From Tranzscheliella williamsii (Eukaryota > Basidiomycota > Ustilaginomycetes > Ustilaginales > Ustilaginaceae): DNA of 64,000 nt. Where the stretch lies: assembly GCA_023212725.1 (NCBI GenBank), contig JALBYF010000003.1, positions 434,001 through 498,000 of the forward strand. The letters are read 5' to 3'. Under the pieces are notes generated by a model. The model worked only from the letters and a program-made list of their open reading frames with translations. It ran no database searches and had not been told where the DNA came from. The translations under genes were made by a program, and so were the position numbers. Shown in pieces: positions 49,701-58,498 of this stretch; within the stretch, counting starts at the first letter, position 1; each line of letters begins with the position of its first letter.

Positions 49701-51423
49701 CTTTACCTTCCGCAGACTTCGAAAACTTGTTTTGTGGGATGGACGGGTCCGAGACAGGTGCTGGCACGTGGATTGCGATGGGAGGCGCCTGAGATGACCC
49801 CGCAGCGGTGTTAACCCTATTGGCGGGAGCGCGCATGTTCTCGAGGACATTGAGCAGCCGCTCGGCTTCGTTCTTTGGCGAGGGTGGTCTTGGCTCCCGA
49901 GCCTTGAGCTCTTCGTGGCTAATGAAACCGTGTTCAGGATGCCAGACCATGCGCCTTTTGGACGGCGTCCCCGCTGCACTCTGGCGCTCTGAATCGCCAT
50001 CGACGCTCATGTCTACGTCTCGCTTGCCTCGTCGGCTCGGAGTTAGCGAAGCTGTCTCATCCATCACGCTACCCGGCGCCGCCAGGGGCGATGCATTTTG
50101 CTGGTATTCATCCGACAAACAGAGGCTTCTCCGAATAGCTGGGTTGATCCCAGGTAAGGTTCTCGTCGATAGATACTCCTTCATCATTTCATCTCCGACA
50201 GATGGAGCAGAAGGGGTAGCCAAATGCATTCCAGCCCAGTTCCGACGCTGCGGCGTACCTTCCCTAGTTCTCGCCGGAGAGTGTCCGAGAGAAGCAGCAG
50301 GAGAGGTGGCTCGGAGACTCATAGGGACAGCTCCCGCAGACCTACCCGGAGTTGCTGGGTCCGAAAAAAGCGCTGGACCAAGGGTGGTACGCGCTCGTCG
50401 CGCAGATCCTCTGCCAGATAATTGAAAGGGTGAGCTAGATGGAGGAAGACCGAAGGAAGTGTCCGAATAACGCACTTCATTACCGTAGCCGAAGACAGAG
50501 GTTGAATGGGTTTGGCTCATAACGGAGCCAGATTCCGACATGGCATCATCTGGGCGAAGTGATGAGCCACGGTAATGCAAGATTTGAGAGCGGGGACTGC
50601 GTAAAGATTGGTAACCTCTGTCATAAACGGCTTGAGCCGCCGGAGAGGCGGCGCGACTACCGCTACCTACGACGTCCGACGTGGGATTGCCGATGTCGAG
50701 AGTCCGTTTAGAAGCTCGGTTGCTCCAAGACTGGGCCCCTTGGCGTTGGGGCGTGAGAGCAAAGTGTGGTGAAAGGGACGAAGAAGCCGGCGGTGGGCTT
50801 GAAACCCTGGGCGTGGCTGCAAGGTTAGACGTGGAAGCGGTGCTGGCTAGAGCCAAGGGTGGGGGCCGAAGCTGGCTTTCTTCGTCATCCTTTGCTGGGG
50901 GTCGGGATCTCAGACCAGCCGCAAGACGCTCACCGACAGCTCTGGCAGCCAATGTTGGCGCATCTTGCTCGGGGTTGTGAGTATCTGTGGTTTTGGCCGA
51001 AGCCTGCAATGCTGCTCTCTTGCGGGCAAGGGAGGAGAGCGATCCAGTGCTGGAGGAAGTAGAGATGCCAAGCATGGGCTGTGTCACAGCAGTGGAGCCA
51101 GTGAACCAGGACAAGGGTCTTGAAACCATTTTCCTGACACTCCCGAGCAATGCAATGGGGGAAGCAGCTGCGCGCAACGGAGAAAAGGGGCTTCTCGGCG
51201 GCGCTAGGGACTTGCCAGCAGGAGTAGCAGGGGGCAAAGCGGAAGTGCCCTGCTCGTTGGGCGGTAGTGATGCTGAGGAACTAGACGTTGTCATCACAGC
51301 GCTGTTGGGACGTAGGTAGGGCTTAAGCGATGAGGTGCGGTTCTGTCGCGCCAGCGTCCGCGAACGTGCAGGCCCAGCCAAAGGCTTGGCTGGGGAGTCG
51401 GGATATTGAGAAGGAAAGTCCAT
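46729..51423 (-). CDS. FG-repeat nucleoporin, Nup1/Nup153 type
   Basis: A single-exon protein of 1564 aa from the ATG at 51423 (MDFPSQYPDSP); the frame upstream of it is only accessible from a non-ATG codon. The N-terminal third is basic and Ser-rich, with a candidate amphipathic stretch (VRKMVSRPLSWFTGS) of the kind that anchors Nup1 and Nup60 to the inner nuclear membrane. The middle is Lys/Ser/Glu-rich. From about residue 790 (KLPENMFPTGFSFGS) onward there are about 30 FG dipeptides, mostly FSFG, FTFG, FNFG and GFG units. The end, ARQIKPLRQRRR, resembles the basic C-terminal tail of yeast Nup1 and animal Nup153. The protein would sit on the nuclear basket side of the pore and bind importins. 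The exact orthologue cannot be fixed by eye because FG proteins diverge quickly. A 445-aa plus-strand ORF is a shadow. Confidence 0.82.
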   Translation of the reverse strand: MDFPSQYPDSPAKPLAGPARSRTLARQNRTSSLKPYLRPNSAVMTTSSSSASLPPNEQGTSALPPATPAGKSLAPPRSPFSPLRAAASPIALLGSVRKMVSRPLSWFTGSTAVTQPMLGISTSSSTGSLSSLARKRAALQASAKTTDTHNPEQDAPTLAARAVGERLAAGLRSRPPAKDDEESQLRPPPLALASTASTSNLAATPRVSSPPPASSSLSPHFALTPQRQGAQSWSNRASKRTLDIGNPTSDVVGSGSRAASPAAQAVYDRGYQSLRSPRSQILHYRGSSLRPDDAMSESGSVMSQTHSTSVFGYGNEVRYSDTSFGLPPSSSPFQLSGRGSARRARTTLGPALFSDPATPGRSAGAVPMSLRATSPAASLGHSPARTREGTPQRRNWAGMHLATPSAPSVGDEMMKEYLSTRTLPGINPAIRRSLCLSDEYQQNASPLAAPGSVMDETASLTPSRRGKRDVDMSVDGDSERQSAAGTPSKRRMVWHPEHGFISHEELKAREPRPPSPKNEAERLLNVLENMRAPANRVNTAAGSSQAPPIAIHVPAPVSDPSIPQNKFSKSAEGKAPISVAPYTRFLKKAKGAQPSVSEQSGMRARLKKSQQVPSPFAVMNEDNEDFEEPQTAGISNESKELEEEEDRGDKTNSSKPEPSRRSRRLQQRDPSTKDSGSAPSNSKLDHGTPIKSALKATPMKAPAATAAAETPKPASHRISLSAANKGSTSTVKRDNFAVKTSNPTAPREKSSLRQGAAKTSRTHQSSGKFSAWDDDEDEEGLPDAGELAKIKLPENMFPTGFSFGSTSLSGDAGKPRDTAPASAKSDETAARASSSEGSLLGRLGGFDSSSTSDEPTEKKSVPTFSFIAPTKDAPSAPKFSFSAPATANQEKKDVEPKKTMAPPASDFFNKPLESGSKFLPEAKKDGPVPNFFGSTIGKFETNAAEAGGSGAKEAAPNSTAGGLSLPSSAAVPASAEHMPAFNFGNKPADSSPAAPMSNGMFGGVTFGKSSDGPEQKQGAPAAKPSFFGANPAATASSNSFSFGPQGASTNTKRSADEDAESPAKKSLPSFAFGTGSAASSKPDTPKGPSTLGSFSFGAPETKDSATTDVANQSKSDVPNFFGSKGNGGSEAPGTLGSGFSFGQSAAEASASRSKAGTANPFNFGKPEPSLTASPSASPAAASPSATPAFSFGAPKSQESKDTPKPAGTSNFVFGGGSTDTTAPSTTSFSFGAPKPASGENPASAPGSGTTTPTNTFTFGSPAPTSNDAAKPASSSGFTFGSAAPATNKDASSGGIGFGGFGLSGSKATASGSGSNGSGEMMDDTPQGSSNKNAFPASNPGLSTAPTPGTSMAPTFTFGASAPAATPDGSAKAGAPAGLSFGFGGSNGTPAATSGGFGGGSTAAAGPSFSSGFTFGAGGGSGTSTPSGAVSAGTGFSFGAAAPAAGAGVGLAFGGAAPGSAPASPFLAPGAPTTPGGSPFAFGAPPATPTGQPFQFGAPAPAPAAGFGFGAPTPPPNPSQAPFAFATPPAQLPAPGLFSMGAPPANPNPNSPGARQIKPLRQRRR

Positions 51424-52347
51424 CGTTACGTCGATAACACGGGAGACGAAGAACAGAAGAGGCAGAAGCGATGAGCGAAACCGGCAAGAGAGGCGGATGT
51501 GGCCGGGAAGATGTTCCAGTGAGACAAAAATGAGAAGCAATACGGCGCGGTTGATGGATCAAGCTCAACCCTCACGGCGCTTTCTAGGTCGAGAGGCGGT
51601 CCAGTGTTCGCTAGATCTGCGTGGCGCCAAAGACGATGAGGAGGGTAGGGAGTTGGTTGGTCGCGGTGATAAAAAGGAAGAAGTGTGAGTGAGCACTGAC
51701 AAGTGGGATCGTCTTTGCCTCGCGGGTGTTGATCAAAATTCAAGTTTCAAATCAAGAAAAATGACGACGCGGAATCGCAGCGCCTTCATGATGAAGTACT
51801 CACACGCACTGAATGTATACAACGAGCTGCCAATTCTCGATACAAGCAATAAAACCACGGTGGATGTGCTTTCGTATGGACTTACCGTAACTCCACTTAA
51901 GACTTCGACGGAGGTATTTCGATCGTGGTCACACGAGTTGCATTTTGGCTGAACAAAATCATAGCGCACACACACATACACACACACACACACGCCCCTA
52001 CACGGACATACATACACTGTGCCTGTCGAAAAGCCTACCTTTACTTCAAGGGCGACATACTCCGGATGTTCAGATGCTTGAGTGTGGCGAAGCTGATCGC
52101 GTTAGATGCGTTTGCTAGGTGTTGGCGCGAATGAGTTTCAAGATTTAAGCCCTGACGTATCCCGATGGCGTATAGCGTACTCCCGATCGCGCTAAACAGA
52201 CAAGATGGCTACCTCGAGCACGCACCAGGTCCAGCATGCTTGCCACCACCCAACGAGTGACGCCAACGTCCATCACCACTCATCCACGGAACCGCTTGAC
52301 AACCAGATAGTAATTACATTGTACAGGTAGTCGACTGGCTTTCCAAC
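51424..52347. promoter_or_regulatory. Divergent region between nucleoporin and DUF423 genes
   Basis: 924 bases between two divergent starts. It contains a CA-dinucleotide tract at 51967-51993. Base composition is less GC-rich than in the genes. No credible ORF. Confidence 0.45.
51967..51993 (+). repeat. CA microsatellite
   Basis: A run of CA dinucleotides interrupted by a single CATA, 27 bases long, in the divergent promoter region. Confidence 0.85.
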
Positions 52348-52813
52348 ATGATGCATTCGTTTGCCTGTATTTCTGGCGCTGTCGGCGTTGGCCTTGGCGC
52401 TGTGGGAGCTCATGCTTTGAAGGGCAGGCTCAGCACGTATCGTAAGCATCGTCCGTGATTCCTTAACAGGTCATCCGTCGACTGACGCTTCCCATGTGCG
52501 CAATACCTCCCATTGCTCGATTGGTCCGCTAGAGCTGGGCGCCTGGACCACGGCGACCCAATATCAATTGTTCCACAGCTTGGCACTGCTTTACACCCTC
52601 AGTCTTCCCCAAACTGGACCGGTCGTAGCGGCAAGCTATGCCTTTGCAACAGGCATCACCTTCTTCAGTGGTTCCATCTACGGCCTCTGCCTGACCAAGC
52701 CCGAGAACTCGGTCCGCAAGATTCTCGGGCCTGTCACTCCTCTCGGCGGCCTCTCAATGATGGCCGGCTGGCTACTACTGGCCTATGCGAAGCGACCTCG
52801 GTCCCTGCGCTGA
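52348..52813 (+). CDS. DUF423/TMEM256 family small membrane protein (2 exons)
   Basis: Exons 52348-52441 and 52533-52813 give 124 aa. The intron (52442-52532, GTAAGC...CTAG, 91 bases) splits a glutamine codon and joins RLSTY to QLGAWTTATQYQLFHSLALL. This is the expected order of the DUF423 family: ISGAVGVGLGAVGAHALKGRL, then the TATQYQLFHSLALL block, then two further hydrophobic segments (AASYAFATGITFFSGSIYG, LGGLSMMAGWLLLAY). It should be a four-helix integral membrane protein related to bacterial YgdD and animal TMEM256. The function is unknown in all kingdoms. An alternative acceptor at 52469 would keep the frame but leave a 28-base intron, too short to be likely. There are two adjacent ATGs; the first is used. 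Confidence 0.85.
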
Positions 52814-53224
52814 TAGTTTCTTCATGTAGCTTCCATCATTCTGTCTTCATCGCTCTGCCATCCTTTCTTGCCGCCCTTTCGTGGCGCTTTGTACTGCTTG
52901 TGCGTGCATCTGATGTGTGGCAAGGTATGAGGTTTTGGTAAGTGCCCTATGGGAGGTCGTAGCGCTAATCTAACAGGAAGACTTAGCGTTGATGGTAGGT
53001 GATGATCTTTTCGTACGAATCAGAGTGCGAGCAAATCTTCCGAGGGCGTCCGCGCGCTCCCCTCTTGAAGACTAAGATCGATGATCGCTTCCGAAAGTCA
53101 AAATCGCAGTTTGGCCGGAGAAGGGTCATCGCCAGAAACGCTGGATACGGTAACGCTTTCGCAACCTTGTACGGATCTTGGCGCTCATCTACACACCCAC
53201 ATCATCCATACAGCATCCATCAAA
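52814..53224. other. Intergenic region before ATP15
   Basis: 411 bases holding the DUF423 gene 3' end and the ATP15 promoter. Nothing else is recognisable. Confidence 0.4.
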
Positions 53225-54044
53225 ATGTCGGCCGCTTCCTGGAGAGCTCACTTCACGTTCGTACCCGTAGCGCATGGCTGCCCGTCGTGTTGCTCGAATT
53301 CTTCGCTTGATCACATACGAGCCGCTGCTGACATTCGCTTATCCTGATCTGCTTTGTTCTTCCTTGGGTTACTTTGGCTCGTTCCGCTGTTCGTTGCGAC
53401 GTTACGTGGCACAACACATCGCTGCCTTGCTCTGTACATCTCTGCCATCAGCTTCAACAAGTACACCTCGATCTGTGCTCGAGCGACTCGACAGGCCCTC
53501 AAGGAGGAACAGCGAGCCGCTGCTGAGCGACGAGGCTCCATGGCCCTTCGATACCAGGAATGGAAAAATGGCAAGGCCGGCGAGAACGTAAGTTTCATGG
53601 GTCCCACCGTGCCACGGCGTGGACCGGTCGACGCAACATTGCAGCTATATCGCTCGACGCTGCGTTCTATCTGATTGAGGGGAGGTTAGACGCGCTCGGG
53701 CTGCGTACGTCCACTCAGAGAGCACGCAAGGCGGCTCTGGAGCGTGTGCCAACTTTCAGCGCAAGGAGTTGCCAAGGGGTGCCTTCATTTGGCGATGGTG
53801 TCGCGATAGCTCGGCTCTGGTGGCCAGAGCGTCGAGAGCTTGGTTTTTCTGGATTCAGCGCGGCAAACTGGCTCGGATGTAGACGCCATGTCAGGTTTAT
53901 CTCCATTGCCAGCAGCTACGAAGCCGTGCAGACCTGCTGTGTTCGGGTATCGCTCACCCACATCGTAAGAATGGTACTGACTCTCACCTGTACTTCCCCT
54001 TTTCACACTGACAGCTGAACCTCGCCGAGGCGAAGAAGGAGTAA
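53225..54044 (+). CDS. ATP15: Mitochondrial ATP synthase epsilon subunit (3 exons)
   Basis: Rebuilt from exons 53225-53256, 53452-53587 and 54015-54044, which total 66 codons, 65 aa. It is too short and too broken up to appear as an ORF. The product starts MSAASWRAHFTFNKYT, continues ARATRQALKEEQRAAAERRG and LRYQEWKNGKAGEN, and ends LNLAEAKKE. This matches F1-ATPase epsilon (yeast Atp15, 62 aa), a central-stalk subunit that binds gamma and delta. Exon 2 to exon 3 uses a strong GTAAGT donor at 53588 and a CAG acceptor ending at 54014, an intron of 427 bases. The first intron (53257-53451) requires a GTTCGT donor, which is unusual; an alternative GTAGCG donor at 53266 would add three residues (VP plus a codon join). 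The identity is firm, while the exon 1 boundary is less so. Confidence 0.78.
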
Positions 54045-55649
54045 ATCATGTCTCGTCCCTTGCTTGACATGTAGCAGCTCCCATGGTGTTAGAATAATCA
54101 GCATCCGACTGCCAAAACCCACTGCCCAACCAGCGAGAAGCCGTGAAGTGCATCTCACGTGTTGTGGTAATAGAAGAGCGTCTGTGCTTCATCAGTCTCG
54201 TCCGTCTTATCAAGGGTCGGTACATGTGCCCTACGGCCGAGAGGCTTGCGGTGGAGTCATTTATCACTACTCGTCCTGTGAGAAAATGCCGTCAGCTCGC
54301 CATTCGCTTCACCCCATAGCTTCGAAATGATGTTGCGAGCTCGTCTCGTCCTTGCGTTTTTGAGCTGGCGATTTTTCACCAGCACAAGGCTATTGATGCT
54401 TCTGATCCACTAAGGGCAAGCTATCATGGCTTGTAAAGCTGGCGTCGATCCTAGGACACGTATGACCTGGCCGTGTTCGCAGTCCTCTTACCCGACTAGA
54501 TTTGGTGTGGTGACGGAAGTACCATGTTTTAGCGATCTGACAATAGCCAAAATGTATCGGAAGATGGCCCGGCGAGTGTGAGTTACGCGTCCGACCTAGG
54601 AATACACGGAGACAAGCCGACGTACGGAACGGGAAGCGCCTCACTCGAAAATCAAATGTCAGAGAGAGAAGGCTTGCAGAATCATTAAATCTTGGATGTA
54701 TCAGAAACAGGATCTGAACAGAATTGAAATAGAGGCGTGCATGTTGGTTGATCAAGATGCTGTAATGGAGATCTGTCCACGTTCGCAGTTTAGTCGCTGA
54801 TTCTTGTCAGGAATGGCTCTCCACGATGGCGAACGTGGACACGATCGTGTGAGGCGGGCCCTTCGCTTGCCGTTGCTCACGCGCCTTGCTGCTTTCACAA
54901 GATGTGAGCAGAGTAGGATTCTACTGCAGCCCTCATGTAGCAATAGCTATGGCTGAATGCTTGCGCTAGGGCCCACTACGTGACGATAAAGAAGCGGAGG
55001 CTGAGCTGCAGACAGTCACGCTGACAACGTCGGATGGCGCCGTCGCTGCAGTTCAGGCTAGACGCTTAGCGGATGAAGGAACAGTTGCGGAGATGCCGAG
55101 TCCCCAGTAATGAGCTAAAGAAATGTTGACTTGAGTTTCTGCCAAAGCAGCAGGATGTGCCGTGAACAAGAGCAAGCAAGATGGGAGCTGCCCTTCCCTT
55201 CTAAGACTATGCGCTCTTCAGACTCGATCGTGTGCTCACGCTGCTGCACTGACATCAAGCCCCGCCTTATTCTTGTTGCTGCGCCCCTCTTCCTCGCCTT
55301 GTTCGTCATCACCGCCTCGTCCACTGCTGGCTTTACTCCCCACGACCCAAACAAGACGCTTTATTCATACTATTGCTTCCTTCACATACGACCGCTACCG
55401 AAAACCAAGAACAGAGTACCGCCACCGTGCTTCATGGCCGAGTCTTGACGCTGACCATTCACCTACACATTCACGTACACAAGTGATCTTCTTGATTGTT
55501 GTATCTGATCTCACGCCACCTTTCGATTGCATTGTCCGATTGGATTGGCCTGGGCAAGGAGCCTTTATCGTGAGCTGAGGCGTCGCCCAGCTAGCCTTCG
55601 CTGTTGTCTCAATTTCCACATCTGAGCTCGTCGGATCAACGTCTCTAGC
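54045..55649. other. 1.6 kb without a convincing gene upstream of the bHLH gene
   Basis: Contains only short overlapping ORFs (up to 138 aa) without recognisable domains. I looked here for upstream exons encoding the adenylation core of an acyl-CoA synthetase, because the next protein starts inside that family's C-terminal domain; none is visible. A GTAAG-like leader intron cannot be fixed. Confidence 0.5.
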
Positions 55650-58142
55650 ATGCCGTATAGAGGCTATCCGACATCTTCCCCGTCGATGGGAGCTATCACC
55701 AATGGCAGCTCGTATCAGCGTAGCGATGCTGACCTGACAACAATTCAGCCTTCAGCCCAGCCTTTGCAACCGGCTCGCAACGGCTCTCTCGCCTCAAGCT
55801 CTTCCAGCATTGCTGGCTATGAGCAGATCGAGTACGAAGGAAACATCCTGGTATCTACAAACCTGGAGAACCACCTGGCCGGCAATCACCTCGTGAGAGA
55901 CTGCGCCGTGGTCGGGGTGCCGCAGCCAGGTGGCCTGGCTTCCACATTTTACAATAGGCACCCGCCCTTGCCAGAGACCTCGCCTATTGCTTTTGTAGCT
56001 CTTAGTGTCTCAGGAAGGGATCGATCCGCTAAGGGAGGTGACAAAGAGACCAAGCGGATGAAGACGGAGCTGGTCAACTGGCTTGTTGACTTCGCTCCTG
56101 CTTTCAAACGAATGAAGGGCAATTTGGTCTTTGTTGACTCCATCCCACGGGGACCTTCTGGAGTAGTCGTCAGAAAGGCGCTCATCGACAAAGCGCAATC
56201 GTCAGCAACATTGCCACGAAGTGGGCCAAGCAAAGGCTTCTTCACTACTGTCCTGCCCGAACCGACGTCGTCTGCTGCTGCGACAACCAAGGCTGAGGGA
56301 GTCGACCATCCTCTTAATGCCTCCCCGCCGAAGAAGGTGGTACGGGACTCTAAGCGTCGCGCTACACACAGCCAGATCGAGCGCCGGAGACGCGAGAAGA
56401 TCAACGACCGGCTCGTCACGTTACGGTCCATTGTGCCTGCGTGTGCTAAAGAGCTTGAAGACCGGCGCAGACAGAAGCAGGAAGAAGAGGAGGAAGCTGC
56501 CCGGATCGCAGCAGGCGGGGCACCCAAGACCTATATCGACGCTGCTACTGGCAAACCTAAGCGTAAGCGAAACAGGAAGAAACCAGAAGCGAAGAAGGCC
56601 GGAAGTGACAAGGAGGAAGAGCTTGGGTTGCACAAGCTTGAGGTCTTGACCCACGCTATCAATTACATCTTCGATCTCAAGGCCAGGATCTACCAACTCG
56701 AAACCGGATCAGCACCCGACCACATTCCTACCGCTGATAACCCCTTTGGAGCCAAAAATGGTGACGGGACATACAGGCAAGATGCTAAGGTCGAAGATGA
56801 GCCTGGAGACGGTGTCACAGCCGCTGCAGCTTTTATGACAGCGTTTGGAGAACTCCAGCGAGACCGGAAGCACTTACCAATTCGAAAGCGAAGTGCAATT
56901 TCAGACAATGAAGATGATGCTGAAGACGAAGACGAAGATGGGGAAGAAGAGGAGGAAGATCAGATCCAAGACGAGCAGGACGAGATAGAAGATGAAGAGA
57001 AGGATGAAGATGAGGTTCCAGAGCGTCGGGCGAAGAAGCATATGAGGGCAGCCGATCATCATCTCAAGTCCCAGCCGGGACATCGAGCAGTCAATTTGTC
57101 TTCGACCAGCTCCTCAGCATCGCTTCTTCGACCACATCACAGCAACTACTCTTCTTCGTCGAGCCGTGAAAGCGAAGACTCGTCTCCGGTCTTTTCAATC
57201 TCTCAGCAAAGCCCACTCATAGTTTCCCCTGCAACCACAATCTCCTCGCCAATGATGAGCCTTTCAGCAGAGTCACCGCTCTTCTTGCCCGACCCTGCCA
57301 TCGGGAGTAAACGCCCAGCATTTCCGCCACTACCAGCGTCTGCCCTGCCTCTGCCGTCGGGCCAAGCACCTCTGCAATCGACTCGACGCGAGTCAAGCAG
57401 CTTCCTTTTCAAGCAGCTGAGCTTGACATCACCTAGCTTCACTCCTTTTAATTCACTGTCCTACTCGACTTCACTTGGAAGCAATGGAAGGTCCAGGTCT
57501 TCGACGCTGGCATTTCCCGCCTACGGCGAGGACTCAGAAGTCCGCGAAACTTCGACTGTTCCTGGCTCGGCATCAACCCGTCAAGCTTCGCCGGCAGTAA
57601 CTAGTGTTTTTAATGCGGTGTCCGAGGGCAGGGAGTCAACAACGACCCAGAGCATCCCTGGATTGTCGGACCAGAACGCGAAAACGTGTGAGGAGCCCAG
57701 CGACGCATCTGCCGCCGCGCTTCTTCTGAATTTCTCGACGTCACCGGAAGTGTTGCGTCCGGTCGGAAGCGCGGCGGGTTCCTCCCACCGCTCATCGAGT
57801 GTGGCATGCTCGCCTCACAGCCGTCCTACCGTGGGCTTGGCCAGTCGCGCTAGCCGCTCCTCCTTCACCTCCCCGCAGTATAGGCCCACCACAAAGAAAC
57901 TGCACCCCCCTGCATCTTCGAGCATCCACATTTACAATTCCGCGCCCGGAGGCGCCTCGGCGCTGGTGCTGGAAGGAACCGAGCACCCTGTCGAGGCTCT
58001 AGACTTGGGTTCGCCCCCTCTCCTGGCCCTCGATGCCAGTCCCGACGATGAGAAAATGGAGGACTTCCTATCCGATAACACTCTCGAAGACGGTCCCGCC
58101 ACCCGCGCCATCCAATCGGACGCTACGGAACTCGATGCCTGA
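55650..58142 (+). CDS. bHLH transcription factor with N-terminal AMP-binding-enzyme C-terminal-like domain
   Basis: A single-exon 830-aa protein with two domains. Residues about 57-183 resemble the C-terminal subdomain of ANL enzymes (acyl-CoA and 4-coumarate-CoA ligases): hinge-like YEGNILVSTNLENHL, DCAVVGVPQPG, SPIAFVALSV, APAFKRMKGNLVFVDSIP and GPSGVVVRKALID. In active enzymes the last motif is PSGK; here V172 replaces the catalytic lysine, and the adenylation core is absent. Residues 235-264 are the basic region and helix 1 of a bHLH (THSQIERRRREKINDRL) with H240, E244 and R248, the E-box CACGTG reading set. Helix 2 (LHKLEVLTHAINYIFDLK) is at 327-344, so the loop is a long 60 residues and Lys/Arg-rich. 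An acidic run sits at about 421-460 and the rest is Ser-rich. It is a nuclear DNA-binding protein; target genes are unknown. Confidence 0.8.
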   Translation: MPYRGYPTSSPSMGAITNGSSYQRSDADLTTIQPSAQPLQPARNGSLASSSSSIAGYEQIEYEGNILVSTNLENHLAGNHLVRDCAVVGVPQPGGLASTFYNRHPPLPETSPIAFVALSVSGRDRSAKGGDKETKRMKTELVNWLVDFAPAFKRMKGNLVFVDSIPRGPSGVVVRKALIDKAQSSATLPRSGPSKGFFTTVLPEPTSSAAATTKAEGVDHPLNASPPKKVVRDSKRRATHSQIERRRREKINDRLVTLRSIVPACAKELEDRRRQKQEEEEEAARIAAGGAPKTYIDAATGKPKRKRNRKKPEAKKAGSDKEEELGLHKLEVLTHAINYIFDLKARIYQLETGSAPDHIPTADNPFGAKNGDGTYRQDAKVEDEPGDGVTAAAAFMTAFGELQRDRKHLPIRKRSAISDNEDDAEDEDEDGEEEEEDQIQDEQDEIEDEEKDEDEVPERRAKKHMRAADHHLKSQPGHRAVNLSSTSSSASLLRPHHSNYSSSSSRESEDSSPVFSISQQSPLIVSPATTISSPMMSLSAESPLFLPDPAIGSKRPAFPPLPASALPLPSGQAPLQSTRRESSSFLFKQLSLTSPSFTPFNSLSYSTSLGSNGRSRSSTLAFPAYGEDSEVRETSTVPGSASTRQASPAVTSVFNAVSEGRESTTTQSIPGLSDQNAKTCEEPSDASAAALLLNFSTSPEVLRPVGSAAGSSHRSSSVACSPHSRPTVGLASRASRSSFTSPQYRPTTKKLHPPASSSIHIYNSAPGGASALVLEGTEHPVEALDLGSPPLLALDASPDDEKMEDFLSDNTLEDGPATRAIQSDATELDA

Positions 58143-58498
58143 AGTCTACCATCGATGCTGGCTTCACTGTAGGGGTTCTTCACGGTTTTGACGGCTGAAA
58201 GATCGGCTGCGTCGCTGTTTTGCCTTCGTGACTCAGTCTCCATCCTCTCAAACACCCACTCTGTATATTTCGTACTAACAGATATACTGTAAGAACAACT
58301 TCAGAACCACGTTGCTGCATGGTTGCCCAGCGCCTGTGACTGAAGCATTAAAGCCACGCTTGTTCATTACCAATACTTTTGTGATATGTAAAGTGAGAAA
58401 AGGAGTGGTGGACATTTGTATTGCGGGTCTCTGTGCGACACCAGTAGTTGAACAGAACGGAGAAGCCAGGTCTCTGCGCCAGCACACGCAAAAGCACT
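58143..58498. terminator. Convergent 3' region of bHLH gene and SWR1
   Basis: 356 bases between two convergent stop codons. It is AT-richer than the flanking genes and should hold both polyadenylation sites. No gene seen. Confidence 0.4.

Noticed and set aside
52442..52469. 28-base intron in the DUF423 gene
   Set aside because: It keeps the frame but is below a workable intron length; the 91-base alternative gives a better family match.
54045..55649. Missing adenylation core upstream of the bHLH protein
   Set aside because: None of the short ORFs in any frame shows AMP-binding motifs, so the gene does not appear to be a truncated or misassembled acyl-CoA synthetase.
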